Source of the DNA: Chryseobacterium sp. GVT01B
GTDB lineage: Bacteria; Bacteroidota; Bacteroidia; Flavobacteriales; Weeksellaceae
Length of the DNA: 64,000 bases
Direction: 5' to 3'
NCBI RefSeq assembly: GCF_019970045.1
Contig: NZ_JAHXYI010000005.1
Location: 186,001 to 250,000 of the forward strand
Under the pieces are notes generated by a model, which was not told the origin of the DNA, searched no databases, and worked only from the letters and a program-made list of their open reading frames with translations. Positions 29,517 through 37,623 of the stretch are shown piece after piece (position 1 is the first letter of the stretch; each line of letters opens with the position of its first letter). The translations under genes and the position numbers were made by a program.

Positions 29517-29891
29517 TTATTTCTTCTGACTTAAAATATATTCCACCATTTTTTTGGCATCTTCTTTAGATACCTGTGGATGGGCAGCCATAGGCACACT
29601 TCCCCATACTCCACTTCCGCCTTCTATAATTTTGGAAGCCAACAATTCTGTATCCTTTTCAGAGTACTTCCCTGCGATTTCCTTATAAGAAGGTCCTATC
29701 ATTCTCTCATTCACAGCGTGACATCCTGAGCAATCCAATGTTTCCATGATCTGATCACCTGAAAGATTAGATGCTGCCGGTTCTGAAACAGCTGCTGTCT
29801 CAGAAGAAGGAGCCACTTCTGCTGTATTTTCTTTTTTAGAACAGGAAATGATCAGAAGACCGAGTGTTCCTACCAAAAGTATTTTTTTCAT
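29517..29891 (-). CDS. Monohaem cytochrome c lipoprotein
   Basis: A 124-residue class I c-type cytochrome. The N-terminus MKKILLVGTLGLLIISC is a lipoprotein signal with Cys17 as lipidated residue, then an Ala/Ser/Glu linker, then the haem site CSGCH (54-58) and a likely axial Met in GSVPMAAHP (about residue 101). It would carry electrons at the outer face of the inner membrane or in the periplasm. The start overlaps the stop of the preceding small lipoprotein gene by one base. Confidence 0.9.
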   Translation of the reverse strand: MKKILLVGTLGLLIISCSKKENTAEVAPSSETAAVSEPAASNLSGDQIMETLDCSGCHAVNERMIGPSYKEIAGKYSEKDTELLASKIIEGGSGVWGSVPMAAHPQVSKEDAKKMVEYILSQKK

Positions 29892-30109
29892 TATTTCTTC
29901 GCTGTAGAATCTGTTTTAGCAGCTTCAGGAGCAGTTGTAGCAGGAGTTGCAGCAGCAGGAGCAGCAGTTTTAGCTGTAGAATCTACAACGGTAGTTGCTT
30001 CTGGTTCTTCAAGCATCGTGTTAGTATCCTGTAAAGAATGATCTGGCTTTTTTTTGCAGCTTGCTAATAATAAACCTCCGATAAATGCGATTGCTAATAC
30101 TTTTTTCAT
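29891..30109 (-). CDS. Small Ala/Thr-rich lipoprotein
   Basis: A 72-residue protein with a lipobox (LLLASC, Cys18) followed by a low-complexity tail rich in Ala, Thr and Pro with two TDSTAKK/VDSTAKT repeats. It has no domain. The tail looks like a flexible spacer or a fragment-type protein, and is coupled by overlap to the cytochrome c lipoprotein gene. Confidence 0.75.
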   Translation of the reverse strand: MKKVLAIAFIGGLLLASCKKKPDHSLQDTNTMLEEPEATTVVDSTAKTAAPAAATPATTAPEAAKTDSTAKK

Positions 30110-30256
30110 TTTTTTCTAATTTGGTAGCAAAAATATAAAAAATAAAGTTTTAAACTTATGACAAATGTTTTCTTTGATAAATATTTTTTAAGGGCTGAAT
30201 TGTCATCAGATCAATAAAAAATAATTCAAACATTAGGGAAATTTAAGTAGGCTTGC

Positions 30257-30264
30257 TATTTTTG
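30257..30264 (+). promoter_or_regulatory. Promoter -7 element of the cupin gene
   Basis: TATTTTTG matches TAnnTTTG, 46 bases before the ATG at 30311. Confidence 0.4.
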
Positions 30265-30310
30265 TATCACGGATCATCCGAACCAAATCAATCTATTAAT
30301 TGAAAAGTTT

Positions 30311-30763
30311 ATGACTAAAAAAAATCTATTGGGTACAGCTTTCTTCGCTCTACTCTCTTCCCTGCTTTTTTCCTGTGATAATTCATCGAACGAGCCACAA
30401 TCAGAATATTCTGATAAAATTGAATCTGTAACGCTTTTAAAAACTACAAAGTCCTGGGATGGAACTGTGTATCCGGCTTATCCCACAACACAGTCTGAAA
30501 TATCGGTTCTGAAAATTGCCGTACCCCCCAACAAAGCTCTGGACTGGCATAAACACCCTGTCATTAATGTTGCGTATGTAGAAAAAGGAGAAATCCAGAT
30601 CGAAAGAAAGGAAGACGGCAAAACGCAATGGGTAAGAAAAGGCCAGGTTCTTCCTGAAATGGTTAACATTGCTCATAGAGGAAAAACCGGAGATAAAGGC
30701 GCAACTCTAATTGTTTTCTACAGTGGAACGCCTGATATTCCTTTGTCTGAACCGGTAAAATAA
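30311..30763 (+). CDS. Cupin-domain lipoprotein
   Basis: A 150-residue exported protein with a lipobox at SLLFSC (Cys22). The rest is a single cupin barrel; the metal-binding motif is seen as DWHKHPVINVAYVEKGEIQI (about 77-96), with two His and a Glu, and a second motif with the His of NIAHRGKTGD (about 120). Such proteins bind a metal and small ligands; the function is not known. Single gene. Confidence 0.8.
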   Translation: MTKKNLLGTAFFALLSSLLFSCDNSSNEPQSEYSDKIESVTLLKTTKSWDGTVYPAYPTTQSEISVLKIAVPPNKALDWHKHPVINVAYVEKGEIQIERKEDGKTQWVRKGQVLPEMVNIAHRGKTGDKGATLIVFYSGTPDIPLSEPVK

Positions 30764-30952
30764 TTGTTTTAAGCGCTATGTTCGCAAAGTAATTAAAATA
30801 AAACTCTTTTTTTGTTCGCAAGGGCACTTCGCTCAGCTAATGACAGCGAACTTTACTAAGTGAAACGCCCTGGCGACCGTTTTAACAGTAATTTAATAAC
30901 ATTTTTGCGATCCCAGCGTTTAATAAAAGATTATTATCGTTATATTTAATCC
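30764..30952. repeat. Intergenic region with inverted, repeat-like sequence
   Basis: 190 bp without a gene. Segments ttcgcaaagtaatt, gttcgcaagggcacttcgctcag and acagcgaactttactaagtga contain partial inverted copies of each other (ttcgc/gcgaa and agtaa/ttact). It resembles short imperfect-palindrome elements found between flavobacterial genes. Confidence 0.45.
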
Positions 30953-31597
30953 ATGGTTTTAATTTCAAAAATTCTTTTTTTTACCAGTCATCATGGTTTT
31001 TATACTGTGATTTTGTTACTGGTACTCTTTGGAGGACTTTCGTACCTGACCAAAAAAGCATGGTTTTTGATCCCCATTATTCCTCTGGCTATATTAAACG
31101 GATTTGGAGGACAGTTTTTAAACGCATGGTTTTTAAACAAATACGGAGTGGAAAGCACTGCAATCATTACGTCTGATGTAGAAACCAACTCTACCCTGAA
31201 TGACATGTATATTCATGATTATGAAGCTATTGTAAAGAAACAGGACGGAAAATATATTTCAACATTTTTCTCTACTACAACAGCTTCTATCTATCCGATT
31301 GAAAATGCAATCAGAATACCGCAAACGGAGGTTTCTTTTCCTGTAAAATATATTCCGGGCTATGAAAAAAACATAGTGATTCTCTACAATCAGTCTGATG
31401 AAGGACAGGCAAGTCTTAAGTATTCAAAATTGGCTCCTGTCAATTCAGCAAAAATCAAATATGAAGCAGACAGAACCAATAAGGAGTTCATTGAAGAATA
31501 CATTTCAGCATTAGAAGAATATGTAAAATATTATGATGAAGCAGCTTACAAAGAGAAAATCAAAGAATTGCAACTTGAGCTGAAGCAGCTTAAATAG
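30953..31597 (+). CDS. Hypothetical membrane protein
   Basis: A 214-residue protein with two or three N-terminal helices (about 5-60), then a soluble domain (about 65-170) and a charged helical C-terminus (about 175-214) likely to be coiled. The domain has a VESTAIITSDVETNSTLNDMYIHDYEAIV stretch reminiscent of DUF3592-like domains, which often follow membrane helices; this is a weak resemblance. The gene precedes the trp leader region. Confidence 0.7.
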   Translation: MVLISKILFFTSHHGFYTVILLLVLFGGLSYLTKKAWFLIPIIPLAILNGFGGQFLNAWFLNKYGVESTAIITSDVETNSTLNDMYIHDYEAIVKKQDGKYISTFFSTTTASIYPIENAIRIPQTEVSFPVKYIPGYEKNIVILYNQSDEGQASLKYSKLAPVNSAKIKYEADRTNKEFIEEYISALEEYVKYYDEAAYKEKIKELQLELKQLK

Positions 31598-31643
31598 AAG
31601 ATTTTTATGTTAAGTTTTTTTAATTTTTACTATTTTTTAGTTT

Positions 31644-31669
31644 TTGTATTAAAAAAATTTCTACATTTG
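31644..31669 (+). promoter_or_regulatory. Promoter of the trp operon
   Basis: TACATTTG at 31662-31669 fits TAnnTTTG; a TTG at 31644-31646 is 15 bases upstream, a little close for the -33 element. Transcription would start at about 31675, so the mRNA has a very short leader before the ATG at 31683. Confidence 0.6.
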
Positions 31670-31682
31670 TCCCATGTTTAAA

Positions 31683-31751
31683 ATGAGCAACAATATTTGG
31701 TGGTGGCTTTCAAACTCTTCGTCGGGTCTGAAGGTATTGTCATGTTGCTAA
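31683..31751 (+). CDS. trpL: trp leader peptide (Trp-Trp-Trp)
   Basis: A 22-codon ORF, MSNNIWWWLSNSSSGLKVL followed by SCC and TAA, contains three consecutive Trp codons (31698-31706). An ATG three codons earlier (31674) is in frame but would lie at or before the predicted transcription start. It is followed by alternative RNA hairpins and trpE. The peptide is a sensor of charged tRNA-Trp, as in trpL of E. coli, but it is not homologous to it in sequence. Confidence 0.9.
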   Translation: MSNNIWWWLSNSSSGLKVLSCC

Positions 31752-31817
31752 TCATACAGCAGAAATAATCAAAAAACAATATATAGGCTTTGACGGATAC
31801 CGTTGAAGCCTTTTTTT
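31707..31817 (+). promoter_or_regulatory. trp attenuator with competing hairpins
   Basis: Three pairings can be drawn. (1:2) CTTTCA at 31707-31712, right after the Trp codons, pairs with TGAAGG at 31729-31734. (2:3, antiterminator) GGTATTGTCA at 31733-31742 pairs with TGACGGATACC at 31791-31801 with one bulge. (3:4, terminator) 31785-31796 pairs with 31800-31811, 12 bp with two G-T pairs, followed by seven T. The antiterminator uses half of the terminator's 5' arm, so they exclude each other. A ribosome stalled on the Trp codons would cover 31707-31712 and favour the antiterminator. Confidence 0.82.
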
Positions 31818-31843
31818 ATTCTTTAATCTTACAAAAAAACAAA

Positions 31844-33268
31844 ATGCATACTGACACAATTAAAATAAAAACTGTTTCGAAAAAAACACTGGGAGATCTT
31901 CATACGCCCATGAATATTTATCTTAAAATCAGAGATAAATTCCGTGATACCATTCTTCTGGAAAGCTCGGATTCAAAAAGTATTGATAACAACTTTTCTT
32001 TCATCGCAGTAAATGCCATTGCAGGAATTGAAGTAAAAAACCTCAACGAATATGAAATCAAGCTTCCTGCTTCTGCTCCTGTAAAGCAGTTCATGATGGA
32101 ACGCAATATCACAGATATATTTGAGGAATTCAGGAAAATTTTTAAATGTGAAGAAACCAACGATCCTATAGAACAAACCGCTCAGAGCCTTTTTGGATAT
32201 ACAAGTTTTGAAGCGGTACAGTTTTTCGAAAAGATCAATCTTAAAGCACAAAGTAAGGAAGTTGAAATTCCTGTTCTGAGATACAGATTATATCAATATG
32301 TAATTGCGATCAACCATTTCAACGATGAAATGTATATCATTGAAAATTCTATTGACGGGGTAAAATCTGAGTTCCATCTGTTGGAAAACCTTATTAAAAA
32401 TCAGAATACCCCTGTGTATCCTTTCGAAAAAACTGATGAGGAAACGTCTAATATTACTGATGAAGACTATAGAGAATTAGTAAAAACAGCCCAAAAACAC
32501 TGCATGCGTGGCGATGTCTTCCAACTGGTTTTGAGCAGAAGGTTTGAACAGAAATTCAAAGGAGATGAATTCAATGTATACCGTGCTTTAAGAAATATCA
32601 ACCCTTCTCCGTATCTTTTCTATTTTGATTACGGAAATTACAAATTATTCGGATCAAGCCCTGAAAGCCAATTAATTATAAAAGACCATAAAGCAATCAT
32701 CCACCCGATTGCCGGAACATCTAAAAGAACAGGAAACTTTGAGACTGATCTTCAGGCTATTGAAGAATTAAAAGCTGATCCTAAAGAAAATGCAGAACAT
32801 ACTATGCTGGTTGACCTGGCAAGAAATGATCTTGGAAAACTCGGAAAAAATGTAACGGTAACCAAGCTTAAAGAAATTCAGTTGTTCTCTCACGTAATCC
32901 ATATGGTAAGTGAAGTAACAGCCGATGTTTCCACTGATATCAACCCTCTTGAAATGGTATCTGCAACTTTCCCTCAGGGAACATTGAGCGGTGCGCCGAA
33001 GCATAAAGCGCTTCAACTTATTAATCAATACGAAAAAGATTCCCGCGGATATTATGGCGGCTGTATAGGAATGATCGGATTAAACGGAACCTGTAACCAG
33101 GCCATTATGATCAGAACTTTCTTAAGTAAAAACAATACACTCTTTTACCAGGCTGGTGCCGGTATTGTGGCTAAATCAGTTCCGGAAAATGAACTGCAGG
33201 AAGTCAACAACAAGCTGAATGCACTGAAAAAAGCAGTGGAAAAAGCAGAAAAAATAGTTGAAAAATAA
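31844..33268 (+). CDS. trpE: Anthranilate synthase component I
   Basis: Chorismate-using subunit, 474 residues from the ATG at 31844 (MHTDTIKIKTVSKK); the frame is open further upstream but that part is the attenuator. The chorismate-binding domain shows RGDVFQLVLSRRFE, NPSPYLFYFDYG, the catalytic region GSSPESQL and HPIAGTSKRTG, EHTMLVDLARNDLGK and TFPQGTLSGAPKHKALQLI. A conserved N-terminal Trp-inhibition site of the LLESS type is present (ILLESSDSKS, about 31-40), so feedback inhibition is likely besides attenuation. Confidence 0.96.
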   Translation: MHTDTIKIKTVSKKTLGDLHTPMNIYLKIRDKFRDTILLESSDSKSIDNNFSFIAVNAIAGIEVKNLNEYEIKLPASAPVKQFMMERNITDIFEEFRKIFKCEETNDPIEQTAQSLFGYTSFEAVQFFEKINLKAQSKEVEIPVLRYRLYQYVIAINHFNDEMYIIENSIDGVKSEFHLLENLIKNQNTPVYPFEKTDEETSNITDEDYRELVKTAQKHCMRGDVFQLVLSRRFEQKFKGDEFNVYRALRNINPSPYLFYFDYGNYKLFGSSPESQLIIKDHKAIIHPIAGTSKRTGNFETDLQAIEELKADPKENAEHTMLVDLARNDLGKLGKNVTVTKLKEIQLFSHVIHMVSEVTADVSTDINPLEMVSATFPQGTLSGAPKHKALQLINQYEKDSRGYYGGCIGMIGLNGTCNQAIMIRTFLSKNNTLFYQAGAGIVAKSVPENELQEVNNKLNALKKAVEKAEKIVEK

Positions 33269-33286
33269 AATAAGCCCTACCAACAC

Positions 33287-33359
33287 CAACTAGCAACTAG
33301 CAACTAGCAACTAGCAACTAGCAACTAGCAACTAGCAACTAGCAACTAGCAACTAGCAA
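33287..33359. repeat. Heptanucleotide tandem repeat CAACTAG x10
   Basis: Ten uninterrupted perfect copies of CAACTAG (33287-33356) plus a partial copy fill the gap between trpE and trpG. On one frame the unit contains the stop TAG. Copy number of such a perfect short repeat should be unstable. Confidence 0.98.
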
Positions 33360-33379
33360 AACAACCTAACAAAAAAGAA

Positions 33380-33979
33380 ATGAACAACAATATAAACACT
33401 CAGCAGCCACTTAAAGTTCTTGTTTTTGACAACTATGACAGCTTCACTTATAACCTGGTCCAGATTATTGAAAGAATTCTGAATCAAAGAGTGGATGTGG
33501 TAAGAAATGATGAAATTACTCTGGAAGAAATCGGAAAGTATGATAAGATCATTCTCTCTCCAGGACCTGGAATTCCCGAAGAAGCGGGTATTTTATTAGA
33601 CCTTATTAAAGAATATGCCCCTACAAAAAGTATTCTGGGAGTATGTCTCGGACAGCAGGCTATTGCTGAAGCTTTCGGAGGAAATCTAATCAATCTGACT
33701 GAAATCTTCCACGGAGTTGCAACCACTACTGAACTGGTAAAAGAAAATACCAAACTTTTCAAAGATCTGAATTCAGGACTGGAAGTGGGCAGATACCACA
33801 GCTGGGCAGTAAATCCTGAAGATTTCCCGGAGGAACTGGAAATCACAGCTGTAGACAAAGACGGAATGATCATGGCTTTACAGCATAAAACTTATGATGT
33901 ACATGGAGTACAGTTTCACCCTGAGAGTATTTTAACTCCCGAAGGAGAAGTAATCATTAAAAATTTTCTTTTATCGTGA
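33380..33979 (+). CDS. trpG: Anthranilate synthase component II (glutamine amidotransferase)
   Basis: A 199-residue class I glutaminase giving ammonia to TrpE. It has the start VFDNYDSFTYNLVQ, the catalytic Cys in GVCLGQQAIAEAFGG (about 88-102), and the His-Glu pair in VQFHPESILT (about 180). It stands alone rather than fused to trpD. Its stop overlaps a GTG that could begin trpD. Confidence 0.96.
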   Translation: MNNNINTQQPLKVLVFDNYDSFTYNLVQIIERILNQRVDVVRNDEITLEEIGKYDKIILSPGPGIPEEAGILLDLIKEYAPTKSILGVCLGQQAIAEAFGGNLINLTEIFHGVATTTELVKENTKLFKDLNSGLEVGRYHSWAVNPEDFPEELEITAVDKDGMIMALQHKTYDVHGVQFHPESILTPEGEVIIKNFLLS

Positions 33980-34020
33980 AAACACTAGAAGTCCCATCAA
34001 CAACAATAAAAACGCCACAA

Positions 34021-35007
34021 ATGAAAGAAATACTGCAATACCTGTTCAACCATAATACGCTTTCAAAATCAGAAGCTAAGGCTACCATGATTGAGATTGC
34101 ACAGAATAAGTTCAATGCCGCAGAAGTTACCGCATTTATAAGTGTTTTCCTGATGAGAAATATTACTCTGAAGGAAGTGGAAGGATTCAGAGAGGCTCTG
34201 CTACAGATGGCTGTTCCTGCAGACATAGATGCCAGTGACGCCATTGACATTGTGGGAACGGGAGGTGATGGAAAAGACACTATCAATATCTCAACATTAG
34301 CAAGCTTTGTGGTGGCAGGAGCCGGGCAGAAGGTAACCAAACATGGAAATTATGGAGCTTCCACTATCACTGGTTCATCCAATGTACTGGAAGAACTGGG
34401 CTATCAGTTTAAAAACAGTTCGGAACAATTGAATGAAGACCTTAAAAGAGCCAACATTTGTTTTCTCCATGCTCCTTACTTTCATCCTGCGCTGCAATCC
34501 GTTGGATTATTGAGAAAATCTTTGGGATTGAGAACATTTTTTAACCTTTTGGGACCATTAGTTAATCCTGCAAAACCCAAATATTCAATGATTGGAGTGT
34601 ACAACCTGGAAATTGCAAGAATTTATCAGTACCTCCTTCAAAAAGAGGAACGTGAATTTATTCTGGTACATGGCCTTGACGGATATGATGAAATAAGTCT
34701 TACTGACGACAGCAAAATCATTACAAAAAACGGAGAAGAGATTTATTCTGCAGAAGATTTAGGTTTCAACCCGGTAACGCTGGAGGATATTAAGGCTGGA
34801 AGTTCTGTCCAGGAAACGGCAAAAATATTTATGAATATCCTGGAAGCAAAAGGTACGGAACAACAAAATTCTGTGATTCTGGCCAATGCTTCAGTAGCAC
34901 TGTACAACACGCACCGCTTCGGAACGTATGACGACTGTCTTCTTCTGGCTCAGGAAAGTCTTCAAAGTGGAAAAGCATTAAACAGTTTTAATCTCCTGAT
35001 TAATTAA
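34021..35007 (+). CDS. trpD: Anthranilate phosphoribosyltransferase
   Basis: Second step of Trp synthesis, 328 residues from the ATG at 34021 (MKEILQYLFNHNTLS). A GTG at 33976 overlapping the trpG stop is possible but adds 15 low-complexity residues (LEVPSTTIKTPQ) absent from the family. Conserved blocks are DIVGTGGDGKDTINIST, KHGNYGASTITGSSNVLEELGY, HPALQSVGLLRKSLGLRTFFNLLGPLVNP and HGLDGYDEIS. It is the third gene of the operon. Confidence 0.95.
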   Translation: MKEILQYLFNHNTLSKSEAKATMIEIAQNKFNAAEVTAFISVFLMRNITLKEVEGFREALLQMAVPADIDASDAIDIVGTGGDGKDTINISTLASFVVAGAGQKVTKHGNYGASTITGSSNVLEELGYQFKNSSEQLNEDLKRANICFLHAPYFHPALQSVGLLRKSLGLRTFFNLLGPLVNPAKPKYSMIGVYNLEIARIYQYLLQKEEREFILVHGLDGYDEISLTDDSKIITKNGEEIYSAEDLGFNPVTLEDIKAGSSVQETAKIFMNILEAKGTEQQNSVILANASVALYNTHRFGTYDDCLLLAQESLQSGKALNSFNLLIN

Positions 35008-35014
35008 ATTCATT

Positions 35015-35043
35015 ATTCACTTGCGAAGCAAAATTCACCATTG
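35015..35043. repeat. 29-bp dispersed repeat copy between trpD and trpC
   Basis: Its reverse complement matches 28473-28501 at 27 of 29 bases (core gaattttgcttcgcaag). It fills most of the 56-bp gap between trpD and trpC. Confidence 0.85.
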
Positions 35044-35063
35044 ACCAAACATAAACACAAGAA

Positions 35064-35837
35064 ATGACTATACTGGATAAAATTATTGAACGAAAAAAAG
35101 AGGAAGTTGCCGGAGCAAAATCACGTATATCTCTTGACCGGTTAAAAAACACAGGCTTTTTTGGAAGAAAAACCCATTCTCTGAAAGAATCTATCAAAAA
35201 TAGAAGCGGAATTATCGCTGAATTTAAAAGACAATCTCCTTCAAAAGGAATCATCAACAATAGCGTGGAGCCATTAGAAGTGGTTTCAGCATACGAAAAT
35301 TTTGGAGCCAGTGGAATTTCTATCCTGACTGATCATGATTTTTTCGGAGGAAACTTAAATGATATTGTAAGTGTAAGAAATGATATTAACATTCCGATTC
35401 TGAGAAAAGATTTCATGATTGATGAATACCAGTTCTTTGAAGCTAAAAGTATTGGAGCTGATGTTATTTTACTGATCGCATCCTGTCTTTCACCCGCTCA
35501 GGTAGAAGAATTTACAGATCTTGCTCATGAACTGAACATGGAAGTTTTACTGGAAATTCATACGGAAGATGAACTGAAACATTGTAATTCAAAAATTGAT
35601 CTTGTAGGAATCAACAACAGAAACCTTAAAGACTTCAAAGTGGATCTGCAACATTCTGTTCAGCTGAAAAACCTGCTTCCAAAAGAAGTTTTATCTGTAG
35701 CGGAAAGCGGTATTTATAACCTTGAAGATTTTCAGTTTTTAAAAGAAAAAGGATTTGACGGCTTCCTGATGGGAGAATATTTTATGAAAAATACGAACCC
35801 GGCTAAAGCATTTGAAGATTTCTCAGTACAAATTTAA
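35064..35837 (+). CDS. trpC: Indole-3-glycerol phosphate synthase
   Basis: A TIM-barrel lyase of 257 residues. Seen are the N-terminal Lys/Glu helix ILDKIIERKKEEVA, the catalytic Lys region IIAEFKRQSPSKG (about 49-61), LRKDFMIDEYQ with the second catalytic Lys, GINNRNLKDF and the phosphate-binding VAESGI and GFLMGEYFM. It is not fused with trpF. Confidence 0.96.
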   Translation: MTILDKIIERKKEEVAGAKSRISLDRLKNTGFFGRKTHSLKESIKNRSGIIAEFKRQSPSKGIINNSVEPLEVVSAYENFGASGISILTDHDFFGGNLNDIVSVRNDINIPILRKDFMIDEYQFFEAKSIGADVILLIASCLSPAQVEEFTDLAHELNMEVLLEIHTEDELKHCNSKIDLVGINNRNLKDFKVDLQHSVQLKNLLPKEVLSVAESGIYNLEDFQFLKEKGFDGFLMGEYFMKNTNPAKAFEDFSVQI

Positions 35838-35845
35838 TAGATAAA

Positions 35846-36538
35846 ATGATACCTGAAATGAACCTGCAACCTACCAGCACTCCCAAACTCAAAGTATGTG
35901 GCTTAACGCAATTAAGCCAGATTCAAGAATTGATGGCAATGAACGTAGATTTCCTTGGCTTCATCTTTTATGAAAAGTCACCGAGATATGTTTTGAATCA
36001 TCTGAGCCTGGAAGAGATTTCTACTATAAATCACCAGGGAAAAACTGGCGTTTTTGTAAACGAAAAAGCAGAGGTCATTCTACAGATTGTTCAAAAAGCA
36101 GGATTGAATTTTGTACAGCTTCATGGCGACGAAAGTGATCGTTTCATTACTGAATTAAGACAAAAACTGGATCCCAAAGTCAAGATCATTAAAGTGATAA
36201 GGATAGGAAACAATGATTCAGAAACCAAAAATAAAATACTGCAAACTTTCAGTCAACAACCTACAACCTGCAACCTGCAGCCTATCACCTACTACCTGTT
36301 TGATACAGACGGGAAAGCATTCGGTGGAACAGGAAAACAGTTTGACTGGACTTTACTGAATGATCTTGAAATTCCACTGCCCTACTTTTTAAGTGGTGGT
36401 ATTTCAGAAGAAAATATTGGAAATATCAAAGCTTTACAACAGCAGCCTTTTGCTTTAGATATCAATTCAAAATTTGAAATCGAACCTGGAAATAAAGATA
36501 TTGACCGGATAAAAAAGTTTAAAAACCTATATCAATAA
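35846..36538 (+). CDS. trpF: Phosphoribosylanthranilate isomerase with repeat-derived insert
   Basis: A TIM-barrel isomerase of 230 residues, about 20 longer than usual. Catalytic Cys is in KVCGLTQ (Cys18) and the Asp in YLFDTDGKAFGGTGKQFDW; the C-terminal phosphate loop is SGGISEENI. The extra length is repeat material: residues 138-151 (QPTTCNLQPITYYL) are encoded by six consecutive heptamers of CAACCTG type (36257-36298), and the N-terminal NLQPTSTP (before KLKVCG) is encoded by a similar CAACCTR tract. The insert falls between a helix and the FDT strand, so the enzyme should still fold. Confidence 0.92.
   Translation: MIPEMNLQPTSTPKLKVCGLTQLSQIQELMAMNVDFLGFIFYEKSPRYVLNHLSLEEISTINHQGKTGVFVNEKAEVILQIVQKAGLNFVQLHGDESDRFITELRQKLDPKVKIIKVIRIGNNDSETKNKILQTFSQQPTTCNLQPITYYLFDTDGKAFGGTGKQFDWTLLNDLEIPLPYFLSGGISEENIGNIKALQQQPFALDINSKFEIEPGNKDIDRIKKFKNLYQ
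36257..36298. repeat. Six heptamer units inside trpF
   Basis: The units read CAACCTA, CAACCTG, CAACCTG, CAGCCTA, TCACCTA, CTACCTG; 42 bp, thus exactly 14 codons in frame. Confidence 0.9.
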
Positions 36539-36567
36539 AAAGATATAACCCCTAAAAAAACACAACG

Positions 36568-37077
36568 ATGAACATACATTTGCTAAAAAAGACATTTTAT
36601 AAAAACTTATTTCCTCCTAAGTTTGGGAATGAAAAAATCCAGGCCTTGTATCATTTTGTTGCCGAGAATGACAGCAATATAGAGCATTGGGAAGTTGGCG
36701 GATTATTGTCTGAGTTCATTGAAATCATTAAAGATTTTCAGGAAACCGATATTCAGTATTTTTTTGAAAGAATCAGTTTGTGGAACAGCTATTATCTTGT
36801 TATTATTTCGGATAAGTTTCTGGAAAGCCATGTAAGATCAGTTATAAATTATGACTTAGGATTGATTTATGCTAAAATATTTCTGCTGTATGAAGACTCT
36901 GATTCTTATTATCTGATTGACAATCTGGAAATTGCAATTACTATGTATCAATCCAAAATAGATAAAGCAACGCTAATTGATTTAATGCATAAAATAGAAT
37001 TATTACATTATAAAAAACTGATTACCAAACAACAATACGATTATCATCTTACATTTATTAATAGCTTAAACTCATGA
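36568..37077 (+). CDS. Hypothetical protein in the trp operon
   Basis: A 169-residue soluble, mostly helical acidic protein without signal peptide or recognised domain. Its stop overlaps the start of the next GNAT gene (ATGA), and it lies between trpF and trpB on the same strand, so it is probably expressed with the trp genes. A link to Trp metabolism is not shown by the sequence. Confidence 0.75.
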   Translation: MNIHLLKKTFYKNLFPPKFGNEKIQALYHFVAENDSNIEHWEVGGLLSEFIEIIKDFQETDIQYFFERISLWNSYYLVIISDKFLESHVRSVINYDLGLIYAKIFLLYEDSDSYYLIDNLEIAITMYQSKIDKATLIDLMHKIELLHYKKLITKQQYDYHLTFINSLNS

Positions 37078-37619
37078 AATATCAGGTAAAGGAAACGAAG
37101 GATTTAACGGAAAATGAGATAGAACATATCTTACAGCTTTGGGATATTTCTGCCTGGAACAACATGAGGTCTGCTTATTTCCAGACTTTTTTCAAAGATT
37201 CTGAATTTCATTTTATAATGGATACCGATGAAAATATTCTGGCAGTGATGCGTGTCAATTTTGATTTTACTTTAAAAATAGCCGGCACTGATTATTCTTT
37301 TGCGGAAGCTGTAGGACTTGTTTCTGCTCATAAAAAGAAAGGATATGGAGCCGCTTTAGTTCGTCATTTCAAAGAAAATGTCATTCAGAGAAATTTGGAT
37401 ACTATTGGTTTCTGCCATTCGGATCTCCGTCATTTTTATGAAAAGTGTTTGATTGAAATTCTTCATGACAAAGCTAAAATGATCAAAGAAAGTATCAATT
37501 CGGAATGGGTTAACTCTGAAGACGATGATATCTTGATTTTTAATGCATCAAAGGAAACCAAAGAACTGCTTAATCAGCTAAGCGCACAGAATAATGCTTA
37601 TTTAATTACTAAAGAATAA
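37074..37619 (+). CDS. GNAT-family N-acetyltransferase in the trp operon
   Basis: A 181-residue protein whose central part fits the GNAT fold: a strand with [11 protein letters not shown], the beta-4 strand [10 protein letters not shown] and the acetyl-CoA loop [14 protein letters not shown] (about 89-102, corresponding to the R/Q-x-x-G-x-G/A motif). Substrate unknown. It is translationally coupled to the preceding hypothetical gene and ends 4 bases before trpB. Confidence 0.8.
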   Translation: MKYQVKETKDLTENEIEHILQLWDISAWNNMRSAYFQTFFKDSEFHFIMDTDENILAVMRVNFDFTLKIAGTDYSFAEAVGLVSAHKKKGYGAALVRHFKENVIQRNLDTIGFCHSDLRHFYEKCLIEILHDKAKMIKESINSEWVNSEDDDILIFNASKETKELLNQLSAQNNAYLITKE

Positions 37620-37623
37620 AAAA

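Noticed and set aside
31790..31843. Upstream extension of trpE
   Set aside because: It runs through the attenuator terminator; the ATG at 31844 fits the family start.
33287..33359. CRISPR array in the CAACTAG tract
   Set aside because: The units are 7 bp in direct contact, with no spacers and no cas genes nearby.
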